Under the pieces are notes generated by a model. It ran no database searches, was not told where the DNA came from, and was given only the letters and a program-made list of their open reading frames with translations. Below, one piece after another: positions 21,891 through 33,842 of a stretch of DNA of 64,000 nucleotides; position 1 is the stretch's first letter; each line of letters begins with the position of its first letter. The DNA is from Telmatactis stephensoni (taxonomy: Eukaryota > Cnidaria > Anthozoa > Actiniaria > Isophelliidae). Location of the stretch: positions 1,469,001-1,533,000 of the forward strand of contig JALIZF010001939.1 in assembly GCA_029948255.1 (NCBI GenBank). Direction: 5' to 3'. A program made the translations under genes and the position numbers.

Positions 21891-24800
21891 GAATAAATAG
21901 ATAGATAGATAGATAAATAAATAAATAAATAAATAAATATACAAATAAATAAATAGATAATAATAATAAAAATATAAATAAATAAATGAATAAATAGATA
22001 GATAGATAAATAAATAAATAATAATGAAGGGGTTAGGGACACTTTAAACGTTCATTTCGGTGCAAGTGACGTTTCTCAATTGCAACCAACAATTAGAAAA
22101 TGACGTCAGTCTTTTTATACCTGCACATGTATTTCCATCACCATGGTAACCAGGTTTACACTGACACGTGTAAGAGCCTTTGGTGTTGATACAAGTGGCA
22201 TTAACATGACAGGTGTAGTCACCAGACGTACATTCATCGATATCTGAATAATACGAGACGATGATAACGAATTATAGATCAGAACAAGGCAAATCATGAT
22301 AAAAATTAAGGGAAAGGAAGAAGAACAATATCAAAGTTGCGTAGTAGTGTGCGTTGCAGAAGTAGAATTTGAAAATGACCCTTTATATAATTAAGGTTCT
22401 CATGTAGGTGGGCGTGGCAACACGTGAATTTTTCCCTTAAAGTTTTACTAAACTTGAAAATAAATGATTTGAACGTGCACCTGCTGGACACACGGTGAAA
22501 GTTTGTGTCGAGCGAAATGCTGCAAAAAAACCCAGTCTTTATTTATAGACGGAAGTCAATTTAGCTTTCGCTAATCTTCCATTGGGCCGTCTTTCATCTC
22601 ACACACACTACCTCTTCATTGAATATTTTGCATACAACGCTCAACTCGCATGTTGATTTATTTTTTATTGAGGGAAGAAAAACCGGAGAACCCGGATAAA
22701 AAACTCTTGTGGCATGGTGGAGAACAACACATCAAACAAACTCTACTCACTATGTGACTATCCACAGGCGGCTCCGAACCAGTAACCCCGATCCAGTTGG
22801 ACCACAGCGGTGAGAGGCGAGTGGCTTAACCACTTCGCCACCCATGCCACCCAAAGATGCCACCCAGAAACTGAGTTACAGGCAAAGTTGCGTCATTGTC
22901 CAGAACTTAAAAAAATGTGAAATTTTGCAAGGTTGTGATTAGTGAACCAAAAAATTTAAGTTATATCTCGTTAAAACCCTTGTCACTAAAAAAAACTCTG
23001 TTTACCATGTCGTCTGTCCTAAATTCTTAGACACATAACCAGACCCAAATTGCCTAATTCTTGAGAAATATTACAGAAGTACAAAAGGTACTAAATATAA
23101 ATATAAACTGGGCTTCGTACCTCGTTTGCATGTGTATCCTTGACAAGTGCTACACGTGACATCATTCCAGTGATACTTATGACGTAATCCCAGAGTGTGT
23201 ACGCAATCCTGGTCGCCAGGGTAACTATTGGGTTGATTTCTTGCCCAGTAAGTAAAGCTGACAGCAGTTCCATCAATCCAGGTAAAAGTTCCGTTGTTTC
23301 GAGTATCCTGCAATCCAATCCATCCTGTGTCACCACCATGGCGATGCTGTACGTATGTGTTTTCTTCTTGACTTGTAATACTGGCTAGATTAGAGCTTGA
23401 CATGAAGACATTTGGACTGAGCTGCTTGCCATGACAGACATGATGAGCTTGTCATGTAACAGAACCCATTGAAGTACGTCCAGCCTTCACCACAGATATC
23501 TACAACATCACACACAGTATTGATGCTTTTTTGTATATATACCTCGGTATATGAACCTACCTACTTACCTACCTACCTACCTACCTTACCTACTACCTAC
23601 CTACCTACTACTACCTACCTACCTACCTACCTACCTACCTACCTACCTACCTACCTACCTACCTACCTACCTACCTACCTACCTACCTACCTACCTACCT
23701 ACCTACTTACTTACCTACCTACCTACCTACCTACCTACCTACCTACCTACCTACCTACCTACCTACCTACCTACCTACCTACCTACCTACCTACCTACCT
23801 ACCTACCTACCTACCTACCTACCTACCTACCTACCTACCTACCTACCTACCTACCTACCTACCTACCTACCTACCTACCTACCTACCTACCTACCTACCT
23901 ACCTACCTACCTACCTACCTACCTACCTACCTACCTACCTACCTACCTACCTACCTACCTACCTACCTACCTACCTACCTACCTACCTACCTACCTACCT
24001 ACCTACCTACCTACCTACCTACCTACCTACCTACCTACCTACCTACCTACCTACCTACCTACCTACCTACCTACCTACCTACCTACCTACCTACCTACCT
24101 ACCTACCTACCCACCTACCTACCTACCTACCTACCTACCTACCTACCTACCTACCTACCTACCTACCTACCTACCTACCTACCTACCTACCTACCTACTT
24201 ACCTACCTACCTACCTACTCACCCACCCATCCACCTACCTAGGCCACCTAACTGTCTGTCTGTCTGTCTGTCTGTGTCATTGTTGTCCTACCTGATACAA
24301 CCACGTACTGGAGTGTCACTGGGTCATAACGATCTGAGTACAACTCTTTGATACAAGCACGGAATTCATTAGAAGCGATGTCCTATGGGCAGAAAAACAG
24401 TGCTGCTATCAGTAGAATTAACGAAACCCAAAGAAATAAACATATATGTACGTTTATACATACCTCAATCCATGCAGAGATCCCGTTACATTTCGGATGA
24501 TTATGTCCACTTCCAGTCCTGTGTGTAGCTGTGATCATCACCAAAGGACGGCTTGTATAGTTTCTTCTCGTGTACACATTCTAAAGCATTTCAGAAATGT
24601 AACTTACATTGCTGACACGCGTGCGGTCAAGGTACGGACCGCGCCGTTTCCCACTCATATAAACACCACTCTATTGTGTTAGCACTTACGATATCATATC
24701 ATGAGCATCGATTTGCTGGAGCTCGATTGTTCGCCATTTTGACAATGTATGACGAAAAAGAAAGAAGACAGTACTGCAGTAGTATAGAATGGTCATTTAC

Positions 24801-27800
24801 CTTACAAAACGCGTAGTTGTCTGATTTTGGTGGTGTGTAGTTATTTGCAAAGTAAACACTTCCATGCTCCGAGAAAAGAGGACGATGAAGAACTTCAAAT
24901 GCCATCCAGTTCTGTGGATTTGTAAAAACAAACATTCTAGTATTGAAATTTATTTTTGTTATTCAGTAACTTTTTCAGATTAATTTTTTTTACAAGTTTC
25001 CTGTGATGTATAAAACAATTAGCCAGTATCAAAACCAGCAGGGGAATGGGACCAAGTATCTTAATTAGATATGAGTTAATTTGCAAACAGACTCCATAAT
25101 AAAAAAAACCATCAAAATACAGAGAATGCATGGTTTGGCTGGACGTTTTGGCTGGACACCATACATTTCTTTGTAATTTTGGCAGGGATTGAATGCTCAT
25201 AACATTGTTTCTATTGAGTCAAACATGCTCCAACTTAAGGTCAGCAGGCTTGTTGTATGCTACTTTCATGTAATGGGGTATTTTTTACTGGAACCTCAAT
25301 TAAGTCAGTTTTTCAAACTTGGACCCAGTCCCTTGCTCTAGTTACCGGCCAATATCTTTGCTTATCTCATTCCAGTCCTTTTTCGTCCGCAAACAATTAA
25401 GGTGGCTGCTTTAGTTTACTTTGCATTATTTCACTCGAAGAAAATCACCTTTTTTCACGAAAAAAACTTATGAGAATTCCAAATATGGAAAGTACAGATT
25501 TCTTTATAAGGAAGTAGGAAGCTTATTGTAAAATACCAATTTCCAGCCGGTGGATATGAATATTTCAAGCACATAACAAGCTATTCCGCTCTTTTCAAAA
25601 TTGTTTAAATTGGCATACCACATCAATATGTTCATGTACGCCGTCAAAGTTCTGTAATTCTCTGATGCAAACTTGAAACGAAGACGAGCTGATGTCCTCG
25701 ACCCAAACACTTGCAGCATCGTGTTTAAGCCCATCTCTTTGATGGTCAAGAGTTACAAGTACTGTAGGAGAACCCGTGAATTTACCCTGAAAAAAATATA
25801 AATGTGCATTATACCAAGATAGAGTATGTGAAAAAAATGTTTATTAAATGAAAACCCGACGATGATACGGTCACCGTGGTTCTACCTAGCTAGCTGCCGG
25901 TTAATAACCTCAAAGCCAGTCGGTTTGATCAGAGTTTAAGGATGGTGCCCCCTAATGGCAGAGCGCACTGTTTCTGCGCATGACGTTTACAAAACACAGG
26001 AAACCCAGGCTAAGTTCTTGAAAAACAAAATCAGAAAAGAGCAGGTAAAGAGCAAGATAAATGAAAGGTTTTCATATCAATCAGTTAACTAACAACTTAT
26101 TTCAACTTGAGTGACTTCTAGTTGCTAATCCAGGAAAGCGTTTTTGGGAGAAATCACTGCCTCCACTGCCTCTACTTACGAAGTTTCAGAACCGGCAAAA
26201 GTCATATGGCAACAAATAAAAATCATATAACTTAATCTGTTTAGGGACACCCTAAATTTAGCCAAATGGTAAGTGATTTTCGGATTATTTGCTGCCTCTA
26301 AAACGTTTACTTGAAGAATAACACAGTGCTTTTGAAAATCGAACACTTTTCTTCGTGTTTCGGCGTACAATTTTCTAAGCCCTGAGTGAATTGTTCGCCG
26401 TGAATTTTTCGCGAACCGATCAGTATAAATAATCATTAACTAACCTTTTGTGCACTGAAGATCGATTTAAAGTCCTATCAAGGTTTACTGGAATGACAGA
26501 CCGGTCATCTTTCACTTTTATACCTTTTCTGAAAAGCTCTCAAAAGTATATCTTGACGAGAAGAACAGCCAAGTTACATGCCGACTTCTGATTTTTTACT
26601 TCACAAAAAAAGAGAAGAAAAATCTGAAAAACTCAACATGATTATGCAAGCCAATAAGTTAAAATGAAAGTTAGAAAATTCTATTCACAGATGTCTTCGT
26701 GAAATTGAAAATATTGCTGTTTGGAAAGTTTTTTCTCACCTGTAAGCTTACTGTTTGCACTTTTCGATTGACTTTGAACAGCTGACAAACTTCGTACTAG
26801 CAGACTAGTTTTTTCCCAAAAATCTTAACTTAGTTTGTTGAAGGAGCTTCCAGAAGTCTTGCAATATCAAAACTATTTGCTATTTCATTGACTGATATGA
26901 AAAACTTTCATTAAACTTTCTCTTTTCTTGCAAAACAAAATAGCCAGGTAGGTTTTGTGCAGACACGTTGACAGTTTTCATCATGGCTGACTGTACAAAT
27001 TTTATTTTTTACCGGGGGAGGGCTAGGGCAAAATTGTCACTTGCGAAATTTGGCACAGAAATTCGAGATTTGAATCCCGCTAACTTTTCAAAACGCGTGG
27101 TGACCCCTACTTTTTCTTCGTCGAAAACGTTATAAAAATATCGAATTCAATTTATAAATAGTAATTTTGAAAATAAAAATGGTTTCTGTTAGGTATTTCG
27201 CCAGTTATTTGTTACCCTCTCAAAATCACATTTTTATTGCTTGAGCAAAAACTCATTAAAAACACTAACTTATCTACATGACATATACAATATTTTATAT
27301 TTTCTAAAAAGCACATATATCGATGATTAATTTTAGCCAGTTGCATGTACACTAACTCGAAGCAGTAAGAAATAAGATTTTTTTTAAATGTGCATATTGA
27401 CGCTTACGTCATCAGGTATTTATCGTTAATTATCTCGCTTAGATGCATGGGTACCCCCAACTTTTTTCCCAGTTTCTAATAGTCAATTGGATGGTTGAAA
27501 TAACTGACAGGGTTTAAAAGAAATAAAAATTGTTTGCCATTAGGGGGCACCATCCTTAAACCAAATTAAGAATACTTTCATGACTTGTGATTACGTACAC
27601 TGCCACTTGTAACTTTTCCCCGGGGGGGGGGGGACTTTATATAAGAGTGTGGGGATGCTCGTTGGAAATTCGAAAATGATCCCTAAAAGGTACCTGAGTC
27701 TTATCTTGGTGGGAGTGGCAACATTTGATTTCTACCCCTAAAAAGTATCTGATCAATTCAAAGACAAACAAAAATTTAAAGAAACTTTATCGATGTGCTC

Positions 27801-30800
27801 TAGAGACACAAGTCAGATCATTAAAATCGTTGAATGTAACGCTTATTTTTATGCATTTTATTTACTGAAAAACACCCTAAAAGGTACCGGCTAAGTCTAT
27901 GGTAGTCCACGGAAGTCTGAGACACCCTAAAATGTACCAGATCACTGATTTTTATCACTAAAAGGTACGACGAGCATCCACGCCCATTTCTGATTGGAGT
28001 CCCCCCGGGAACTTTACATTGATTATAATATTGACAAAATTATTATTACTAAAAGGTTTATACTTACGCTTGGTAGTGAAATAGTTTTACACTTGGTACC
28101 AGTCCACCACTGTGTAAACCGCTCCTTCCCAGTCACCCCTCCGTTAGGCGCACCTTGATATGCGATCCAATCAACTGATGCTATGTCGTTGGTTTGTTTA
28201 TCATTTCGTCCAGTCTTTGTTATACACACCGTAAAGTTATCTGTGCTCACTTTCTCTGTCCACGTGACCGTTGCGTCGTGTACTTTGACCGGAAGTGACG
28301 TGTTAGCGTAGTTTACAGTCACCTGGACATGCATCGGTTTGTCGGGATAAAATGCGTAGGGTTTTAGAGAAACAACCTCACAGTGTGACTCGGCAAACGA
28401 GGAAATGCGACTAAGATAGTGTCTTCCTTTGTCCAGTGGAAAACCTACATCAAAGTGAAATATTTTTGCTTAAAAGTTTACCTTGAATGCTTAGTAACGT
28501 CAAAGTGACGTAATTGTTACCTTGGCAACCACCGGGATGGTAATACGAATAGTTGCCCGAGGTTCTACAAATCTCTTTATTCATAAGACACAGGTTGTCA
28601 AACGTCTGCCCATTGGATGCACACACCAGGTCTTGGTAGGAGGGGCAGTCAGTGATGCACACACATTGAGCCAAACTTGGTGACATTGCTTGACAGACTC
28701 CAAAATGCTTACAAGTTTTGTTAATGCAAGGATCAAGATCTGGTGATGATGAAAACTATATCAAATACGTTGCCTCATACACAGGAAAAAATGTCAATTC
28801 CAAACTTGGGGTTTCCCTGGGTCTAAACTGGAAATCTGTTCTATTTTACTCGCCGGAAATCTGTAATACCCAATCTTCCCTGGTTAGACCCAGGCAATCT
28901 CAAGCTGGGAATTGACATTTTTTTCTGTGATAAGACTTAGTAAGTGCGCATGTGAGCATATGTGTTTGGAACGCAAGCGGGACTACGAGTCCCGTTGTAC
29001 CTGACTTTTGGTATGCATCATTGATTTCTTTCTATTTGCAATTGTATGTAATCCTATTTATTTATTTATCTATTGTAATTTACAATTCATATCTATTAAA
29101 GTTGTTAAAAAACAGGTGCGTAATAGATATTAAAGTAGCTAGTTGTCACATGTTGCATCAACGTAACAACAACAACAAACTGACAACAACAACAACAACT
29201 ACAAACTGATCGTAAGCAATGTATACTTTCTAAACCAACTTTTCATAAACAATTACTACTCTACAATCGACTCTGCCCAAAGACGCCATTACGATACGGT
29301 ACTCTTACCTCCAAATACAAGATAGTCGACTCTGATTGGATGGTGTTTATTGTTAAGACCCACGAGGTCTTTCACACATGTCTTAAAGTTGGTTCGACTT
29401 GTTTCCTACATAAAACAGAAGTAGGGATTTATTTGTCTTGAATCGCGAATTTCGTATGTGCGCCATTATCGTCGGTTCCCTTAAATCTACAACATGTTGT
29501 TACTGACCTCTACCCAGGCTACAATAGAGTTTTGTTCAGGAGGAACTGAGTTGACGTTACTGCTGTCGTACTCGTGACTTGCCGTGAGAACAATTGTTGG
29601 TACAGAGTAGTAGGGTTCTTTGAAATTCACCGTCTGAAAAAAATGATGCTATTTCTAATTTTTGTGGAGTCTTTTTAAACAGTCGCTACGGGAAAATATC
29701 AGATTGAGGGCGAATAGGGCACATGAACAACCGTAATAACCAAGCGGAAGAGGGTAATAAGAAGCATTTCAACATTTCATTTCCGGTTTAAGCGCGCGCG
29801 CGCGCGCGTCTGAATTCCCGCCTTTTTTGTAAGTTCACCAATAATCTACACATCAGTCAACATCAATAGCCGGAATGTAATTTTCTTAGTAAAAATGCTT
29901 CAAAAACAAAATTCCTGGCAGTAATACAAACTCGAGGGTTACAAATGAGACTCTTGGATAATTTTGAAGCTTACGGAAATGATAAAGTGAACTTGTTTTT
30001 AACCAAAATGACATTTTTGAGTTGGAGAAGATTCGTCGGTTCGCGAACAACTCGTGATGGTGTCTTTTCCCTCACTTTTATATGGCAACGTTTTGAGGAA
30101 AAATATGAAGTGGCTATTGAAGACCTGGAGTCAGCACACCTCTTCGAACTAATACGAGATAATTATCCTTGGTATTGACTTCGGCTAAATTTGCTGTAAG
30201 AAGATGCAAGATTGAAGTATAAACATCTGCTCAAAACTGTAAGTTTTAAATATAATTATATTGTTCAGGTCAGCCAAAAGTATGTTTGTGAAGCTGCAAT
30301 GTGTCTTTTGTACTTTTTGTGTGATTTTGAGCTCGGGGTACTCTGTCAAAAAAAGCTGACAAAAATAGAATTTTGAAGTTGTCAACTGATATATTTCACT
30401 TTAGTGATGTGTTACATATGCAAGTTAGGCCTTTGTGAGTTTTGCTTTTAATTTCTAGCTATAAAGAAAGTGTATAAGTGTTTTTTATTAGATTTTCTAT
30501 TTCCTCTTTATACTTTCAATGTAAAACGAAGACAGCTTTTGAATTCCGTTATCGGGACCGGTATGAAGTCGGCGAACTTTTAAAGCCCTTAGCCAATCAG
30601 AGCGCGCGATTTCACTGGAAGTAGTTTGTGGCATATGATAATTTAAACATAACTAAATACCTGACAAAAAGCAAAATTATCAGCTTCAGTTGGTGTTTGG
30701 GTGTTTAGAAAGTCTAAGGTGATCAAATCATGGGAATTCCAGGTCTGTGGAACTTCAGGCATGGCAATCCAAGTCTAAAAATATTATTAACATGTACTTT

Positions 30801-33800
30801 ATATTAGCAAACCTACAATTATTCAGTCAGTCAAGTGAGTCCGTGAATCAGTGAATCAGTCAGTCAGTCAGTCAGTCAGTCAGTCAGTCAGTCAGTCAGT
30901 CAGTCAGTCAGTCAGTCAGTCAGTCAGTCAGTCAGTCAGTCAGTCAGTCAGTCAGTCAGTCAGTCAGTCAGTCAGTCAGTCAGTCAGTCAGTCAGTCAGT
31001 CAGTCAGTCAGTCAGTCAGTCAGTCAGTCAGTCAGTCAGTCAGTCAGTCAGTCAGTCAGTCAGTCAGTCAGTCAGTCAGTCAGTCAGTCAGTCAGTCAGT
31101 CAGTCAGTCAGTCAGTCAGTCAGTCAGTCAGTCAGTCAGTCAGTCAGTCAGTCAGTCAGTCAGTCAGTCAGTCAGTCAGTCAGTCAGTCAGTCAGTCAGT
31201 CAGTCAGTCAGTCAGTCAGTCAGTCAGTCAGTCAGTCAGTCAGTCAGTCAGTCAGTCAGTCAGTCAGTCAGTCAGTCAGTCAGTCAGTCAGTCAGTCAGT
31301 CAGTCAGTCAGTCAGTCAGTCAGTCAGTCAGTCAGTCAGTCAGTCAGTCAGTCAGTCAGTCAGTCAGTCAGTCAGTCAGTCAGTCAGTCAGTCAGTCAGT
31401 CAGTCAGTCAGTCAGTCAGTCAGTCAGTCAGTCAGTCAGTCAGTCAGTCAGTCAGTCAGTCAGTCAGTCAGTCAGTCAGTCAGTCAGTCAGTCATTTAAG
31501 GGAAAATTTCAGGCCGGTTCAATGTATTCAACAAAAATCTACATACAATTATAAAATAATGATTTAAATTTATACATACCACATCAATATCTTTATGATG
31601 TCCATCAAAGGTTCTTCCTTCTCTCATGCAAACTGTAAAGTCGTCTCGTCTTATGTCTTCCACCCAAACAGTCGCTGCGTCTTGTTTTCTGTCCAACACG
31701 TTGTGTTTTGCAGCAACGAAGACATGGGGTTTGCTACGATACCTCTATCACACATAAAAGAAATCACATTCGTATTTTTGTGCATGTGTTTAAAGATGCG
31801 CTCACAGCCACAACTACCATTAACAATAAAAGTAACAAAGTATACTTTATGTTAGCATAAAGGTATATATTTTATTAAAAAACAAGGAACATGTACATTA
31901 AGTGACTATGGGAGACTAGCGGCATAAAAAACCATTAGGCCCTAATATAATTGCGGTATTGTTTAAAGCATTTATCTCATTGGTTAAAACATGAAAATCT
32001 TCCATAACTTTTCGATTTTGGACATTTATTTCGATTTTATTTATCATTTCTTCCCATTCAACAAAAAACATTTGCTAGTCTTATTATAACAAAACTTCAA
32101 CGTGGGGAACAAGGCAAATTCAAAGCGTAGTTTGGGTATTGTTTTAAAAGCTTATGATTGGATGGAGTCTTTGAACACAAAATAATCTAGGCTTCAAGAG
32201 GTTTTTGTACTTTAAAATTTGAAAACATGTTATCCATAGAAAGATATATTGTCTAGAAATTCTGCCGTGGGAAAAGCGATATGCCGCATAACAATAGAAA
32301 GCTCCCTAAGTAGTTCTTACCAACATTGAAACTTAAACACTAAATATTCTGTAACAGAGCTACGATATAACAGGCGTTGTGAATGGTCGAATAGCGTGCA
32401 TTAAATCTCATGCGTGCATGCTCACGCGTGCTCTAGAATAGTCGTCTATCGCCTGGTGCGACTCTAACTCTTCTTTCGTGCATCTAAAAGATTTGTATTA
32501 TTTTTATTTTTACATTTTTAAAAAAAGTAGCATAATTGCACGACAAACTTACTGTTGGCAGACGAACATTATTGCACTGGGTCCCTGATGTCCAGTCCCT
32601 AAATCTTACACTCCCGTCAGCCACACCAGATTCAGTTCCCTGGTAAGCGATCCAGTTGATTGTTGCGTTCCCATTGGATCCAGCCCCACTCTCAACTAGA
32701 CACACTCTAAAACTATTTGTAGTAACTGACTCAACCCACGTGAACACTACGTCATGTACACGTGCTGAACTCGTGCCAAAACCTACTGACGTAAACACTT
32801 TGACTGAGCCAATTCCCGTGAAGGCTGTCGGGAAAGTGACGTCATCACAGCGGTAGCCATTAGCTGGTACCCTTCCAATTTGATGACTTCCATGTTGTAC
32901 GCCTACAAAAACAAAGTAGATGTTTGAGCAGATTTCTGGGTCAGAAAACTTGATAAACGCGCGCTTATCGTGCATGGGTCGACGTCCAAGGTCACTTTAC
33001 TAATAACAAAAGACTAGAGCTTGAAAGTGTATATTCGTGGAATCAGGTTTCGATCGTATTAATTTGCGCGTGTCTTTTAAAATTCATCTTACTTTAACAA
33101 ACTTTGAAGATATTTTTCGATAGACATACAATAATGTTATCGTTCGAGTACCTTAGTTTTGAAGTTTTACATACACTGGTTCAATTAGAAAAAAATAAAA
33201 ATAAAAATAAAAAGGTCAGTATACCAAAAAGTGTAGTTGGATATGGGTTTTAGTCCGATTTGACCGACATAAGTATTTGCTTTTGCAAATTTCCTTTTTT
33301 CACCCCTGAAACATTTCTTTGAACTTTCTCTTGTAGACCATGAAGTGCGGTAGTTAGTCGATCATCCAAGATTCATGAACAATCTAACGAAATTAACTTT
33401 TATCATGTAATTCCAAAATCACAGGACAGGAGAATAATTACCACATCTGGAAAGAGCACGTCAAAATTAGTTAAAATGTAAAGTAAAGTTTGAATAAAGT
33501 AAGTTCAAAAATCATGCCAAGATATGAATGTTCAAAAAATCGAAATTTTGTACTGATGAAAACTTTCGTTGGTATCCAAGAGATGCCTACGTATCAGCGC
33601 CCAAGGTTTTCTTTCGCAAAATACACATTTTTCAAAAATTACATCTTCGTGAATTTTGAACTTATTTCCTTCAAACTTCACTGTTTTGCTAATTTTAACA
33701 CGCTCTTTAATTTCCAGCTATGATTATTATTTTAAAATTTTTCTCCAAAATCATTACGTATGTACTAACCTGTAACAACAGCAACTACTGCGAGAACCAA

Positions 33801-33842
33801 GACCACAACAAGCCCCAATTTCATGCTTGCTCTTTGCTCCAT
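20836..33842 (-). CDS. Array gene 2: H-lectin/Kazal/CTLD/EGF/ALK-like glycine-rich protein, frame broken in CTLD
   Basis: Exons, 5' to 3': 33842-33770, 32902-32553, 31744-31580, 30774-30661, 29633-29508, 29405-29309, 28739-28521, 28444-28068, 25786-25619, 24911-24801, 24580-24464, 24382-24292, 23499-23121, 22243-22121, 21731-20836. The first twelve match gene 1 in order and phase; exon 11 is 9 nt shorter. The CTLD exon is 379 nt instead of 378, and the extra base gives a TAA at 23392-23390. As written, the product stops after 705 residues, inside the CTLD. Without that base the model would be 1134 residues ending in an ALK/LTK-type glycine-rich domain. The start peptide [20 protein letters not shown] is a signal peptide. 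The product is predicted secreted. Everything after the break is intact, so the break is recent or a sequence error. Confidence 0.75.
21741..22025 (+). repeat. AAAT/AAAC/AAT/GATA microsatellite tract
   Basis: About 285 bases of mixed tetra- and trinucleotide repeats directly upstream (transcript sense) of the last gene 2 exon, ending 10 bases from its acceptor. It marks the point where gene 2 stops resembling gene 1. Confidence 0.95.
22121..22243 (-). CDS. Gene 2 calcium-binding EGF exon
   Basis: A 123-nt phase 1-1 exon. The peptide starts [12 protein letters not shown] and has [12 protein letters not shown] and GDGNTC, the six-cysteine cbEGF pattern with the D-x-D-E-C calcium motif and the N...Y/F hydroxylation-type site. 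Orthologous exons are 9147-9025 (gene 1) and 37940-37821 (gene 3), though those are less canonical. Confidence 0.85.
22360..22450. repeat. Possible relic of the GGTACCTTTTAGGG MITE
   Basis: GAATTTGAAAATGACCCTTTATAT...GTAGGTGGGCGTGGCAACA resembles the internal GAAAATGACCCCTAAAAGG...GGGAGTGGCAACA segment of copies A1-A4, but the ends are missing. Confidence 0.4.
22545..22853 (-). mobile_element. tRNA-derived SINE
   Basis: On the minus strand, 22853-22759 reads like a tRNA: GGGTGGCATGGGTGGCGAAG with A-box-like TGGCGAAGTGG and B-box-like ACTGGTTCGGAGCC. It is followed by a body with TCCGGGTTCTCCGGTTTTC. A related body is at 61826-62090. It lies in the intron between the CTLD and EGF exons of gene 2. 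Confidence 0.65.
23121..23499 (-). pseudogene. Gene 2 CTLD exon with +1 frameshift and premature stop
   Basis: The exon is 379 nt, while both paralogs have 378. The bases GAGCTTGACATGAAG at 23393-23407 correspond to GAGCTGACATCAAG in gene 3, so one T (plus strand) is extra. The frame becomes CTT CAT GTC AAG CTC TAA. Downstream, the other frame keeps the CTLD hallmarks WIGLQD, NQPN and HWNDVTC unchanged. Splice sites are intact. Confidence 0.8.
23545..24240 (+). repeat. CCTA tetranucleotide microsatellite, about 700 bp
   Basis: About 170 units of ACCT/CCTA with few interruptions in the gene 2 intron between exons 12 and 13, followed by CTGT repeats. It is homologous in position to 10293-10562 and 38779-39310. 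The long open frames of repeating TYLP across it are artefacts. Confidence 0.97.
25936..27559. mobile_element. 1.6-kb TTAA-flanked transposon-like insertion in gene 2 intron 8
   Basis: Ends GGATGGTGCCCCCTAATGGC (from 25940) and its inverse complement (to 27555) are each bordered by TTAA (25936-25939 and 27556-27559). The matching introns of genes 1 and 3 lack it (AGAGTCTAGACCAAAGG and GGTCTAGACCAAAGG). TTAA targets and short inverted ends suggest a piggyBac-type non-autonomous element. No transposase was recognised inside; the longest open frame (26436-26176, minus) matches nothing known. Confidence 0.75.
27619..28019. mobile_element. hAT-like MITE with GGTACCTTTTAGGG motifs, copy A3
   Basis: It is bounded by CCCGGGGGG and CCCCCCGGG and by near-identical 8-bp repeats AACTTTTC (27611-27618) and AACTTTAC (28020-28027). 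Its inner GGTACCTTTTAGGG motifs are more diverged than in A1 and A4, so it is an older copy. It lies in the same gene 2 intron as the 1.6-kb element, close to exon 8. Confidence 0.8.
28780..28929. mobile_element. MITE-like insertion in the gene 2 intron between exons 6 and 7
   Basis: CACAGGAAAAAATGTCAATT at the left is mirrored by AATTGACATTTTTTTCTGTG at the right, with inner CTGGGTCTAA and TTAGACCCAG. Genes 1 and 3 read continuously across the site (TTGCCTCATAATTAAA). Confidence 0.75.
30853..31495 (+). repeat. CAGT tetranucleotide microsatellite, about 640 bp
   Basis: About 160 uninterrupted CAGT units in gene 2 intron 3, versus about 45 in gene 1 and two shorter blocks in gene 3. The repeating QSVS reading frame is not a gene. 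Confidence 0.97.
31902..32336. mobile_element. 435-bp TTAA-flanked insertion in gene 2 intron 2
   Basis: Gene 1 reads ATGTACATTAAACACTAAAT without interruption. Gene 2 has TTAA at 31898-31901 and again at 32333-32336 with 431 extra bases between. Inner inverted motifs CTAGCGGCATA and TATGCCGCATA suggest a foldback structure. There is no coding content. Confidence 0.65.

Noticed and set aside
23469..24351. Open frames of up to 266 codons with repeating TYLP
   Set aside because: They are translations of the CCTA microsatellite in a gene 2 intron; the same holds at 39061-39324 and 59842-60063.
25936..27559. Autonomous transposon with a transposase
   Set aside because: No frame longer than about 86 codons is present and none resembles a transposase.
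30851..31567. 238-codon frame of repeating QSVS
   Set aside because: It is the CAGT microsatellite in gene 2 intron 3; similar frames at 15141-15389 and 44507-44797 have the same cause.
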